The translations under genes and the position numbers were made by a program. DNA of 64,000 bases from NCBI GenBank assembly GCA_958299035.1, contig CATQJL010000316.1, positions 47,489,585 to 47,553,584 on the forward strand. Reading direction: 5' to 3'. Source of the stretch: Cylicocyclus nassatus. Taxonomy: Eukaryota; Nematoda; Chromadorea; Rhabditida; Strongylidae. Each line of letters starts with the position of its first letter. Positions within the stretch are counted from its first letter, which is position 1. Positions 26,046-37,321 of the stretch are shown in pieces. The notes below the pieces were generated by a model, which was given only the letters and a program-made list of their open reading frames with translations, did not search any database and was not told the origin of the DNA.

Positions 26046-26884
26046 TGGACGTGACAGAAACGAATTCAGCTGGAAACGCACTATAATTTGCTATACGGCA
26101 CTAAAGTTACCATTACGTAAGCCCTCGTCTACACCATATAGCAACTCTCGTACTCAAAACTCTGACTTTCCCATATAGAAACTTTCATCAGAGAATGTTC
26201 CCAAGAAAAGGTATTTATTACGTCCCAAAAATCATTTTGATATAATTTATTAGCAGAAGGACTTCTGATGATTTGTGACTAGCAGACTAGACGATCAATA
26301 GTGTTTTTGCGGTGCCGGCAACATTTGCGCGAGATATGTCAATGACGGCCAAGATTTGTGAATATGCGTTTGTGGTCATTATACTATAATTATACTCACA
26401 TGTTTTCAGCAAAGAAACGTGCATTGACTGTCAAATTTCCACGTTAAATTTGAAAAGAGTGAAAGGGTACATGAGACATATAACTAAGATTCTCAAGAAG
26501 AATAAACGCTTCATGCCTAAGTCCACATTTCAAAGTTATGAGTTTCTCTGGGACTCGGTTTAGTTTGTTAAAGTTACGGTAAGCATACGATAAGGGTCTC
26601 CAATCAAAATTCTTGGAAGCTCAGGATAGATGCCCTACCAATCATTTGAGGCTCATGGTGTTTGTGATAACATCTCAAACTTGCTTTTCACATTGTGTTA
26701 TCACTCGGTGATACCGTTACTATGTAAAGCACGTAAATCGCCGGTGATTCCATTTGCTAATTTTATTCAGCAGAGTTCGGTCTCATTGCTGCAGAGTGAA
26801 TATTTGTGGACACTCATAAGGTAAGCGTCCATATATGTCGCATTCATTAGAGGCCGTTTTGAAGTGGAGAGCTGCGAATGCCCG

Positions 26885-27006
26885 AAGCAGAGATTTGCGA
26901 GCACCGGGGAGGGGTCCCATTCGCCTTCCTGTAACGTCACGGTGAAGTCAAAGAACGCAAAATGGGAAAAATGAGACCCCTTTCCGGTGCTCGCAAATCT
27001 CTGCTC
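26885..27006. repeat. Short inverted repeat
   Basis: GCAGAGATTTGCGAGCACCGG is mirrored near 26984-27006 by CCGGTGCTCGCAAATCTCTG. The arms of about 21 bases bracket roughly 80 bases. Probably a small MITE; flanks are unclear. Confidence 0.5.
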
Positions 27007-27248
27007 CGGAGGTGCGCCAGATTTGGAGGAGCCTCGGAGCACCAAAACGCGTGAATTGGGAGGGCCTCGGAGCAATGAAATGGCAGACGCCCGGCATCTG
27101 CCCTCCGGAGGTATCCCTTCGATGTCTGAGCAGTCAACCTCGCCTTCATTTGAGTCAGCTGATGCAACTGTACCATAACCTGAATCTTGGTCCTAGGAGA
27201 CTGAGTTTAGAAGCGAAATGGGAGCAAACGACTTTGCTAATGTCTAAA

Positions 27249-27476
27249 GGGCCGGGCATACTTCACGCGATTTCAGTCGCGGCGCCATTTGGCAATTCGC
27301 CAGAAATGTTCAGATCCAACACTAGCAAACTGCACATGCATAGTGTGTATAGCTCACGTGGATTGATAAAATACCCTATCTTCTGTACATCCAAAATGTG
27401 CTTAGAGTGAGTTATAGACAGTTGGATCTTTGCCAAATCGCGTCGCGACTGAAATCGCGTGAAGTATGCCCGGCCC
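27249..27476. mobile_element. MITE family A, copy 2
   Basis: The best-preserved copy. GGGCCGGGCATACTTCACGC at the left mirrors GCGTGAAGTATGCCCGGCCC at the right over about 45 bases. The centre carries CACATGCATAGTGTGTATAG. It is 228 bases long with no coding capacity. Confidence 0.8.
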
Positions 27477-27497
27477 TTAAGGCCTCGGACGGAGTTC

Positions 27498-28192
27498 AGG
27501 CTTTGGCCATACTTTGCCCGTGTTGCCGATGTTTCCAGTGTTGCCAGTGTTGAAAGTGTTGCCGGTGTTGAAAGTGTTGAACGGAGATCATCAGTCTAGC
27601 AGTTTCATTCTTTATCGAACGATCTCACCGGCTGGTGAATACGTTGGAAATGGAATTGGGGAATGAGAAATGAAACTGAAATGAGATGGGGAATGTTTTC
27701 GCATGCAAAAGATCCTCAAACAAACTTTTTGGAAAGTGGACGGCTTGTCTGGAATAGGCAATCTCTAATATTTGAAAACGCTGCAGACCTCACTTAGGTC
27801 CTTTACTCACTAATCGCAAGCGATGCAGGATTCGAACTAAAACACATTACTACTCAGACGTCAGCTTTCTCAAATATTGGAGATTGCCTATTCCAGACAA
27901 GCCGTCCACTTTTCAAAAAGTTTGTTTGAGGATCTTTTGCATGCGAAAACATTCCCCATCTCATTTCAGTTTCATTTCTCATTCCCCAGTTCCATTTCCA
28001 ACGTATTCACCAGCCGGTGAGATCGTTCGAGAAAGAATGAAACTGCTAGACTGATGATCTCCATTCAACACTTTCAACACTGGCAACACTTTCAACACCG
28101 GTAACACTTTCAACACTTTCAACACTTTCAACACCGACAACACTTTCAACACTGGAAACATCGGCAACACGGGCGAAGTATGGCCAAAGCCT
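27498..28192. mobile_element. Palindromic element with a minisatellite in both arms
   Basis: AGGCTTTGGCCATACTT at the left mirrors the right end CCAAAGCCT. Both arms carry a 9- to 12-base minisatellite built from GTGTTGAAA, GTGTTGCCG and GTGTTGCCA units (27528-27586 and the mirror at 28060-28170). Beyond it the arms continue to match through blocks such as GATCCTCAAACAAAC. The arms differ in repeat number, so they have slipped independently. Confidence 0.7.
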
Positions 28193-28344
28193 CACGCAAT
28201 TTCTCACGATTCAATCGCTACAAGACAAGTGTTACGAGTTCATTGCAGGCCGATTTCCTGGTTATTTCGGTTGTGATAGTTAGTCACGATTAATCGTGCT
28301 GGAAAACTATTACAACCGAAATGCAAGAAGATCGCATGCAATGA

Positions 28345-28690
28345 CATTGTTCGAATATTCGAGTATTCGAATAAATGAATATCCGAATATTCAGATGCAA
28401 CATTCGATTACCTATTCTAAAGCAATATTCGAAGATTCAAATGCATTATTCGAATATTTGAATATTTGAACAACTGTGTTCGAAAGTTCTCAATTCGAAT
28501 ATCCGAATGAATGTCTTTCAAAATCCCTCGAACATTTAAATGTTCAAAAAAGTCATCTTCCCAGGTCGAATGAACGAATTATTCCAGGCCTTTTCCATTT
28601 ATTCGATTATTCGAGTAATCGAATAAATGGACTTTCTCGAGTATTCGACTATTCAAATGAAATAGTCGAATATTTCGAATCAATCATTCG
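28345..28690. repeat. TTCGAATA-type repeat tract 1
   Basis: Dense, irregular repeats of TTCGAATATTCGA and variants, self-complementary at every scale. The same motif forms the arms of the fold-back element at 54868-57971. The 148-codon ORF over this tract is not supported as a gene. Confidence 0.65.
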
Positions 28691-29707
28691 AATACGAATA
28701 CTTGGTTCCAAAATAATAACTCACTGGCATGAAGGTTTACCAAGCTCAGGGATGGGTCTGTCCGGACGACGATCCTTCCAAATTGAGCGCCGAATGGTTC
28801 ACGCGGGTTTCGGCTCTCAAAAGGTGGGGCGAAGTCCAGATTTTGCGCAAGATCATGATGGATTTTATGGCCTCTATATGTACAAGCCATTGAATTTAGC
28901 CCAAACAATAATTAGAAAATAATTTCTTTTTGCGTATACGGCCCAAGGGTTAACGAGGTAAATCGTCGACTTCCCAAGCATCCCAAGGAAACCTGGGAGC
29001 TATTTGCTTGAAGATGAACGCACTTTGTGCGTTATAGCATCTATCACGCTGTACGGAATCCAACAAATGGTTCAAATGCGCATTTATTCTCCTGCGTAGA
29101 AGATTTATTCTCCTCAATGTCTCCAGTCCCAAATGGAAAGACTTTAGAAATGAGCAGCTTCTTACCGAGCGTGTATTGGCCTATGGCGTGCAGCATAAAC
29201 TTCCATCTGATCGAAGTAGATGCGCTTCGCCGCTCCAGAAAATTTGAAGACGTCTGATATGTTGTCCCGCGAACACGTACATTCGCGCCCGCGCGCGCGG
29301 AGATTGAATCTTCAAACTGAGGGCAGTTCCGTGTCATCAGTTCTCCTATTAATTTCACTAGAAATCCGTTATCTATTTACTACTTTTGCTATCAGAAGAA
29401 AGGTTTACAAATGTGGGTGCAATTTTAGAGTCGTGCTTCTTTGGTTTTGTTTCTACTCTTTCATCCGTTGTTTTGTGTTTGGATTGCTAACAATTTTTGT
29501 CCCGCGAGAAAGTGTGCCGTTGTTAGCACCTTTGTTATGACTTCTGTCCTTGAAACAAGTACCCCACCAAATTATGCATAAGAGGCTCCCAGATTAGAGG
29601 CCGATAGGCTTCGGACAGAACTTGAGATCACAGCGGGTAGTCTCTCCTTTTTAATGGCCATTATCAAAAGTGCCAGCTGCGAAATATTTATGGCAGCGGA
29701 TCGTGAG

Positions 29708-30219
29708 GACGTCATGCAGGAGGCAGCAAAGGCTTACCGCATTTGCTTCTGGAAGTGCCTGGGGAGCTTCAGATTCCTCGCGCCTCTAATCGCTTTTCGC
29801 ACCCCTGATTACTTTTCAAGCTAGAGGATTGGACGAAAATCTTTTTGAAGAGTATCTCACCCTGAAATTTGAGAATCTTGCAATTTCTTTCAATCTCAGC
29901 TACAATCGTTTTCAGCTTATTTAGATTTTTGAGATTCTGGTTTGGAGATTGAATAGACCAATTTATACTTTTGAATCATTTGACGTTAAATGGCTATGTA
30001 TGAGTCCTTTTCGAACTTGCTATCTTATCTGCTATGAATTCAAAACATAAAAGCTATTACAAAACTTGCCAAACTTCGGGAAATCAACGATCAATTTGGC
30101 ATAGGTATCAAGTAATTAGAAGTGCGAAGAAGTAATTAGAGGCGCGAGGAAGTCTGAAGTTCCCCAGGTACTTCTACGAGCAGAAGCGGCGAGCCTTTGC
30201 TGCCTCCTGCCCGACCGCC
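29708..30219. mobile_element. Mutator-like MITE, copy 1, with 10-bp target duplication
   Basis: GACGTCATGCAGGAGGCAGC at the left and a matching inverted end finishing TGCCTCCTGCCCGACCGCC. The 10-mer GGATCGTGAG flanks both sides (29698-29707 and 30220-30229). Inverted arms of about 90 bases include AGCAAAGGCT and CGCGCCTCTAAT. A 9- to 11-base duplication is the mark of Mutator-type insertion. 512 bases, non-coding. Confidence 0.8.
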
Positions 30220-30732
30220 GGATCGTGAGATATCTGGAGGGCAGGCAGGGACAGCAGAGACAGGCTTTTTCGCGCATCTAATCACGCATCGCAGATCTAT
30301 ACATTCAAGTGAAGTTCCAACAATGAACGATATAAGCAAGACCTTCGGAAGCAGAATTTTCACTTGGATATCTTATATGTGTGTCGTCGATTCAACTGTG
30401 AGATTGCGCAGATTTCTTGATTTCCATCAATACGGCAACAGTCCACTGAAGAATCGCTTCTGTTGCAATTTTTTGCAGAGATCCTGCAGCAGTAAACTGG
30501 AATTCTAAGGCGGAAGGCTGTTTATTTAAACAAAAAAAGATACATGAAAATCTGCTGAAAGTTCTGGCGTATGATTTGATAGTCGTTAGATGCTGCTAAG
30601 GACACTTCCCACTGGTACTAATCCTTTTAGTTTTTGTAAAGGAAAGAACACCTCCGAATAGTCTCATTTGAACCCTTCTTTGGAGTCCCTCTGATGTTTG
30701 ATAGGGCTACATTCTATTTAATAAAGCCTATA

Positions 30733-31586
30733 GGGCCGGGCATACTTCATGCGATTTCAGTCGCGACGCGATTTGGCAACTCGCCAGAAGTCTTCAGATC
30801 CAACACTAGCAAACTGCACATGCATGGGGTCGGGCAGGAGGCAGCAAAGGCTTGAAGCTTCTGCTTATGGAAGTACCTGGGAGAGACTTTCTCGCACCTC
30901 TAATTACTTCTTCGCACTTCTAATTATCAGTATGACCTATGCCAAATTGATCTTTAGTTCCTCAAGAGTGGCAAGTTCTGGGATAGCTTTTATGTTTTAG
31001 ATTCATAGCAAATAAGGTAAAAGTTCAAAAAGGATTCACAGATAGCCATTTCACGTCAAGGGCGGTATGAAATCAGATTGGTTGATTTGAAAGTATGAAT
31101 TGTATATTCAATCTTCCCAAAACCTCAAATATGTTCTTGTAAATCTTTGACCTTGAAGACTAATTGCACACATTATTCTGGGCCCTTCTGTAACGAACTT
31201 TGGAGTGTGCCCTGAACCCATTATTTAAAGAAGCTGAAAACGATGATAGTTGAGGTTGAAACGAATTGCAAGATTCTCAGATTGATCCATGGTGAGAACT
31301 CTTTAAGAAGATTTTCATTCTTCTCTAGCTTGTAAAGCAATCAGAGGTGCGAGAGGTGATTAGAGGCGCGAGGAATCTGGAGCTCCCCAGGCACTTCCAA
31401 AAGCGAATGCGGTAAGCCTTTGCTGCCTCCTGCATGTCGTCGCACATGCATAGTGTGTATAACTTACGTGGCTTGATGAAATGTCCTATCTCCTGTACAT
31501 TCAAAAGGTGTTTACAGTGAGTTATGAACAGTTGAAATATTGCCAAATCGCGTCGCGACTGAAATCGCGTGAAGTATGCCCGGCCC
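30733..31586. mobile_element. MITE family A, copy 3, split by a nested element
   Basis: The left half (30733-30825) starts GGGCCGGGCATACTTCATGC and stops at CACATGCAT. The right half resumes at 31442 with the duplicated CACATGCATAGTG and ends ATGCCCGGCCC at 31586. Removing 616 + 10 bases restores a normal 228-base family A element. Confidence 0.8.
30826..31441. mobile_element. Mutator-like MITE, copy 2, nested in family A
   Basis: The element, opposite in orientation to the copy at 29708, starts GGGGTCGGGCAGGAGGCAGC and ends GCCTCCTGCATGTCGTC. The 10-mer GCACATGCAT flanks it (30816-30825, 31442-31451). That 10-mer occurs once in intact family A copies, which proves the duplication. Confidence 0.85.
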
Positions 31587-31865
31587 TTAACTCGCAGCCT
31601 ACCAACCTCGAAAGTCTGGAACCTCGAGGCGTAGGTCATGACAAGTCATTACAACTCTGTAAAGAGAGTGGTTAGCAAAGCGAAAAGCTGGTGCTTCCTC
31701 TGCTCCTGCTGCCGGGATATCTACCGTAGCTAGTATTGTAGGAGACAAGATGATGGCAAAAAAGGCGTATGGCCGATGTAAAGAAAAAAGGCAGTCACAT
31801 TTCTGATCGCATTTGTTATTAGTTATGTAAATTTGCCAGCGCCAAGTTGCGAGTTGCGAAGGATA

Positions 31866-32033
31866 GGCCCCGGCCATACTTCGATCAAAAGCGCCCAAAT
31901 TTTCTAACCTCTTTTCATTCCTCTCATCTCCTCTCACACGGGAAAGTCCAAGTGAACAGACATTGGGGAACTTCGGGCTTTTTTGGACGCTTTTAAGCGC
32001 TTTTGACTGCTTTCGAGCGAAGTTTGGCGGGCC
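31866..32033. mobile_element. Short MITE upstream of the kinesin gene
   Basis: GGCCCCGGCCATACTTCG at the left is mirrored by CGAAGTTTGGCGGGCC at the right, with inner AAAAGCGCCCAAA and TTTTGGACGCTTTT. ATA flanks both sides. It resembles family A only at its ends. It ends 275 bases before the kinesin ATG, so it lies in the likely promoter. Confidence 0.55.
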
Positions 32034-32289
32034 ATAATGATTTCTAGTGCGTCAGCTCACCAGAGCTTTGTGCATAAAGCGGATCTGCGCGTAAGTAGTT
32101 AAAACTTTGTATAATCCAGGTAAATCTGAACAACAGGCAAATCTGATTCTGCGATCAATTTGACTACATCAAGTTTACTCTCACTTCTTTTCCTGTTTTC
32201 ATATCGTTCTTCATTCAGGTGTCTCGCATGTTGCATTATAATTTTTCACTTCCATCGCTCGTACTTGTTTTTGTCTTTTAGCAGTTTTA

Positions 32290-32307
32290 CAATGTTTTCA
32301 GTTTTCT
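32290..32307 (+). promoter_or_regulatory. Probable trans-splice acceptor of the kinesin gene
   Basis: A TTTTCAG acceptor ends at 32301, six bases before the chosen ATG at 32308, and no upstream coding exon was found. This is the usual form of a nematode spliced-leader addition site. The upstream in-register ATG at 32291 lies before this acceptor, so it would be removed. A cis-spliced non-coding 5' exon is the alternative. Confidence 0.5.
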
Positions 32308-35300
32308 ATGGAAGGCGACCATCCATCCCCTCGACCACGAAAGGTGCTTGGCGCTTCTCACAGCAATATACCTCGACCTAAAGGTACATTGCAGAAGAAT
32401 TTGTCTTTTTTGTGTCACTCACACAAATTTATTCCATGTTGCAGTTTCCGCTACTGTACAAGCTGCTCGCAGTCTCAAGCGTAGAAGCATTGGTACACTC
32501 AATAATCAACCGAGAGGCGCACCTCCACCAAAAAGGACCGCTACTAGTGCATCTACTTCCAGACACTATTCAGGTGCTTCATCCTTGTTGAGACTATCAG
32601 AGCAATAATTCACGTTTGGAATATTGCAGTGACCGCTCCTCTCCCGGATCATATGAGAACGGGCAGAGCCACAATGGCGAGCACTAGCTTGCAACGCTCT
32701 ACCGTCACCACTCCCGGTAATGTCCCGCGGTATCTACACACAACAACCTCACTGGCGAGACGAAATAATGTATCGTTGACAGCAGCAAGAACTCAGGATG
32801 CGCGCCCACCAAGTAGCACAGGTGAGATCGTTGATAACCTCGAAGCTGGTTGAGAACTTCTGCAACGATGGCTATTTCAGCACGTCGGTCTACGTCAGTT
32901 ACCCGCGAAGATGCACGTACAGCAGAACTGCGGACGAAATTACAGACCGCGGAAGCCGAAGTCAATAAGCTGACTGCTGAAAACGATCTCATGAAGGTAT
33001 TCATTTAAACTCTGTACATTTTTTGTTTCATTGTTCTAATCTCCGGAGTGCATGGTGTAATCACACAGACATTGGAGCAGCGATCAGTACAAACAGCTTA
33101 CGAGGGAGGGTGAGAACTATACGGCATAGGCCGATCTCAGCAAAGTGCATATGAGCTGCACGAAGTCGCCGTCGTTGTAGGTGGAACACACGAGCGCGCC
33201 TGCAACGCGGCTGCCGAGTACGGGCACTTGATGTCCCATGCGCGCAAATGCCAATGTTAGCCCACCAGAGACAGACCCTCGTCAGCCCGGGCGATTCCGT
33301 GCAGTCAACTATACCATCAGTGAGAGGTTGGAACGCTGTTTCCATATATGCTTCCCCTATCTGCAGTGCTTTTTTGGAAAAGAAGTTATGAGCATTTTTG
33401 AAGCGAAAAATTTGATAATTGGGATGAAATCAACCATTACATTCCTTCTAGACCTCAAATGGTGTGTGAAGTATCCACTTTCCATCGTCGCTGTTACAAA
33501 GGATTTTGAACCGCCCATTCATTTTAGTCCAAAAAAAAAAACACAGCTATTTTTCCAAAAGCGTTCTGCAGAAGTGGAAAGTATACCTGGAGTCACGCTC
33601 TCAGCTCGCACTAACAATATGCAGTTGATGCTGTTCGGGCTTTTCAACTTCATGGTCCTCCCTTGTTAAACCTGCCATATACCTCGGGTCTTTTGCAAAT
33701 GGCACAAGAGTAAAATTTCATTGTAACATAGCGCTTCTCTAGTATATTATTGCAGAGCCAGATAACACTGAAAGACCAGAGCATAACTACTCTACAGGTA
33801 AACTAGAAGCTCGTCTCTAGTTCTATCGATGACAACAAAACGTTTCAGAGCTCTATAGAATGCATTCGAGAAGCACTTGCGTTGAAAGACACTCAGATTG
33901 GCACTATGCAAGTGACACTGGACGCGGAGAAATCGAAGTCCTCGGTTGTGCAGATGAAGAATGAGCAGCTTGAAAATGAGCTTAGAGAGTCGAAATTGGA
34001 GAACGAGAAATTGAAGGCAGAGCTAATCAACAAACGGACTGAACTCCTCGAGAAGGATGAGACAATAAGGACTCTAAACAACGATGTGGTCGACTTAAAA
34101 GTGAGTGGCTTCTGCTGGAAAACTTAGTAGTGCAATGATTGATGTTCAGGGACAGATTCGAGTTGTAGTACGCGTCAGACCTTCACTTGGAAAAGAAAGG
34201 GATGCTCCCATCACTCACATCAGCTACCCCGCAATATCCTCAATCAAGCTGGATCAGGTATATTTCCTATCTAACGCTGACTGCTTTGGAATCGTATATA
34301 TATTTTAGGGGAAATTATCGCAAACCTACGACTTCCAGAGCGTTTTTGGTCCAAACATGACTCAGGCAAGATTGTTCGCCGACGTGGAGGAGTTGATTCT
34401 GGTACATATACTACATTATTGGCTTTTATTGTTAACTACGAACTTCAGTCTTGTTTACATGGATATAACGTTTCGATAATTGCCTATGGGCAAACAGGAA
34501 GTGGGAAGACCTTCACTATGAGAGGAGGTATGGTTTGAGATGCTGTAGTCAGTTGCGACACCTGCTTTTCGTTTCTAATCACTTCTTTTCTCTGTCTTGA
34601 ACATAAAGAATTTGATTGTGAAACATAATCCGAACAACACTTAGATGCCTAAGAAGGCCTATGTCTTCTTTCTACGCTGGATTTTTTGCAGGTGATGGTG
34701 ATTCTGCCGGAATAATTCCTCGCGCGGTTCGGTTCCTTTTTCGTTCAAGAGACAAGCTTTCAGACTTAGATTGGGTTGTGAGTTTTTCATTGCTCTAATC
34801 CTATCTATAGGGCTTATCAAGTGCAATGTCGGGTGCACCAGCATCTCTGCTCTCGCCGGTCGCCTTACCTGGACTCTGCACCTCTTGCGCGAACATGCTC
34901 TCTCACTTTCCCACCGTGAGCATGGGAAAGGCGGAGCCTCAATCGATTGGACATGATTAGAAAGCATGTTCGCGGAAGAGGTGCAGAGTCTCGTGCGGGG
35001 TGGAGTTGCTAAGGCATCCGACACTGCAGTTGATAAGCTTTGTAAATGTACTGTTGACGTATCACTTATTGTTTCAGTTTGACTTCGAAGCTTCATTCCT
35101 GGAAGTGTACAACGAAGAAGTATACGATTTGCTGGCCAACAGAAACAAACTAGAGGTGAAGATTGGGTCTGGAGTTACGGTTATTACCGGTCTCAAGCAG
35201 CGCAGAATTGTGGATGAGGAGGATGTAAGCGAATAGCAGCCTAAATCAGTCCAAAAGGCTTATCTTCTAGATTGAAAGTATACTTGCCGTAGCGGATCGC

Positions 35301-35944
35301 ACAAGGTCTACTGCTTCTACAAAGTGCAACGAGCAATCCAGTAGAAGCCATGCCGTTTTTGCTCTCGCCATTCACGGGACCAATGGAACGACAGGTGCAC
35401 CTCATAATGCAAAGTAGGTTGCATACTAAGCAATAATTGCAGGAGTATGCCGCAGCGCCACTTTGCATCTCGTTGATCTTGCCGGATCCGAGCGCGTGAA
35501 AGAGTCTGGGGCTGAAGGCGACCGCTTTAAGGAGACGACATATATCAATTCCGCCTTGTCAAACCTTCAAAACTGTATTCGTAGTCAGCTGAATAAGGTA
35601 TGCTATTTTCTTTCCATAGAAAATTTACCCGACCCCAATGTTTGTCTTCTACTCTTTTTGCTTGTCATCTACTATTTTTTGAATTTTTAGAGCACCCACA
35701 TCCCCTATCGGAATTCTAAATTAACAATGTTATTGCGGGACTCTCTTGGAGCAGGCAATTCCAAGACCCTAGTCATTGTAACTTTAAACCCAGCCATAAC
35801 ACAGGCTGGGGAAACCAAACGTAGCTTGGACTTCGCTCAGCAGGTAGGAGTTTAGTTCTGTGCCGGTGTAATTGATTTTTGATTGGCATAACTATTTAGA
35901 TGAGCGTCACAAAGATTGGATGCGCCAAGAAACAAGAACAGTGA
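32308..35944 (+). CDS. C-terminal motor kinesin (kinesin-14, KLP-15/16-like), spliced
   Basis: Minus-end-directed microtubule motor expected to act in spindle assembly. My exon model: 32308-32383, 32445-32573, 32630-32821, 32881-32996, 33069-33086 (18-bp exon, uncertain), 33756-33797, 33849-34100, 34150-34257, 34309-34401, 34449-34527, 34692-34774, 35078-35224, 35271-35394, 35443-35597, 35691-35843, 35900-35944. Reading phase is kept through every junction, all introns are GT-AG, and the product is 603 residues, near the roughly 600 of nematode kinesin-14s. Residues 1-132 are a basic Ser/Thr/Pro-rich tail, about 135-275 a coiled coil (heptads in exons 4 and 7), and 276-600 the motor. The motor has P-loop GQTGSGKT (356-363), switch I NEQSSRSH (465-472) and switch II DLAGSE (498-503). 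The order tail, coiled coil, motor defines kinesin-14. Placement near KLP-15/16 rather than KLP-3 or KLP-17 is an inference from general similarity. Helix alpha-4 is divergent ([18 protein letters not shown]). Confidence 0.93.
34812..35038. mobile_element. MITE-like palindrome in kinesin intron 11
   Basis: The left end GCTTATCAA (34812-34820) is mirrored by TTGATAAGC (35030-35038). The two arms match imperfectly over about 100 bases, including GACTCTGCACCTCTT against AAGAGGTGCAGAGTC. It lies wholly inside the intron between exons 34692-34774 and 35078-35224, ending 39 bases before the next exon. No protein is encoded. The superfamily is not clear because no clean target duplication is seen. 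Confidence 0.7.
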
Positions 35945-37305
35945 TCTTTATTCTTTTTCTCTTTCTTAACTGGATGTAGCACATTTTTTCTGGTTTGCAT
36001 GCTGATCGCTAGGTAGACATAATACTCTCATTCATCTCAATTTTTGATCCTTCTTAACGAAATTAACGATCTCTCAAAAACGATCAAACTTGTGAATATT
36101 CTATGTGATATCTTATTATTGGCTAAATACTTAATGTATTGAGAATTGGTGCTTAAATGCTCTTTGTACCATACGTTTATTATAAAAGGTTTTATTTGTT
36201 TGCTGTGTAGCATTCATCCAGAGGGAGCAGCTTTGGACAAGCATTTCGAGGTTCTTTTCGGTCATATGGAGCATTCATTGAGTCATAGGGTGGAGAGCAG
36301 AGATAGCAACGATTCTAATATCGGAATGGTTTCAATGCAGTAACTTAGCTCATCTTCATGTGGATAGTAAATACAGTCTAGGAGGGACTAGATTTGAGCA
36401 GTTTTCTGTCAGAAATCTTTTACTACAGATAGATGCAGTATGCTGCCTATTGATCTATCGATCGTGATTATTTCCGTTGCAGCCTTGCTACTGTTCATTA
36501 TCATGACACCTGCTTCGAAGTCGTGCTTAAGGGTGGCAAAGTGTCATTGAAGGGGAATTTCCTAGAAATCTCTGTCATCTTTTGTGTTAGTTACTTGATC
36601 CATTTTTCCTCAGGAATTATGCAAATGTGCCTATCATTTTGTGGATAAGGATCGACATGTGTCAGCTGAGGACTCGTACTATGTAAATTTATCAGACTAG
36701 AACCATGCATTTCCACTTTCCTAATCGTAATTTTGCAGTCTTGAGGGTTTTACTTCCTGCCTGGGCACAACGTACAGTCTGGAAGTAAACCGTCCATGAG
36801 AACGAATGTTTTCACCATATATGTATATTATGTACATGATCCACTGCTGCTGCGCAGTGAATAGTGCGTGAAAGACTGAGGTTATGAAGGCCATTCAAAA
36901 AATAGATTTCCTGCTCAACCAAAATCCAAATGCAAACAGGCATATCAAGCACAGTCATTCAATATGCCTATAGTAGTCAGTTTAGAGGACTTGTGCGCGG
37001 AAATTTGATTTTTTTTTTTCGCAGTTATATCCTCTAGTACGAGTATTATACATCTTATTATATAATACTTCCTGCCTGAAATCCCTTCCCACTTTGATTT
37101 CGCGTCAGTATTACACAATACGCGGCATCAATGTGCTCCCTGAATGGTAATTATTGCAATCATTAGTTGTCCAAGTTGTGCATTGTCAACTCAGGCAATT
37201 GCAAACGACTTCCGGAAAAGTGAGCTTCTGAATCTTCCGGAACGGACGCTCCTTTGGGGCCGTGTGGATGGGCCTAGCCCTACCTGGCGGCTTCAATAAG
37301 AGTGT

Positions 37306-37321
37306 CCCCCCCCCCCCCCCC
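37306..37321. repeat. 16-C homopolymer between kinesin and tetraspanin
   Basis: An uninterrupted run of 16 cytosines in the intergenic spacer. In Caenorhabditis, poly-G/poly-C tracts of this size depend on the FANCJ-type helicase DOG-1 for stability. Confidence 0.95.

Noticed and set aside
27979..28170. Repetitive VLKVLP peptide ORF, possible structural protein
   Set aside because: It is the translation of the minisatellite in the arm of a palindromic element, not a gene.
28060..28170. CRISPR-like regular repeats
   Set aside because: The units are 9-12 base minisatellite repeats without spacers, in a eukaryotic sequence.
28476..28922. 148-codon plus-strand ORF
   Set aside because: Its first half is TTCGAATA-type repeat translated by chance. 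The remainder is not recognisable.
33238..33669. 143-codon plus-strand ORF inside a kinesin intron
   Set aside because: It lies between two in-phase kinesin exons, has no kinesin-like or coiled-coil sequence, and starts and ends without usable splice phase.
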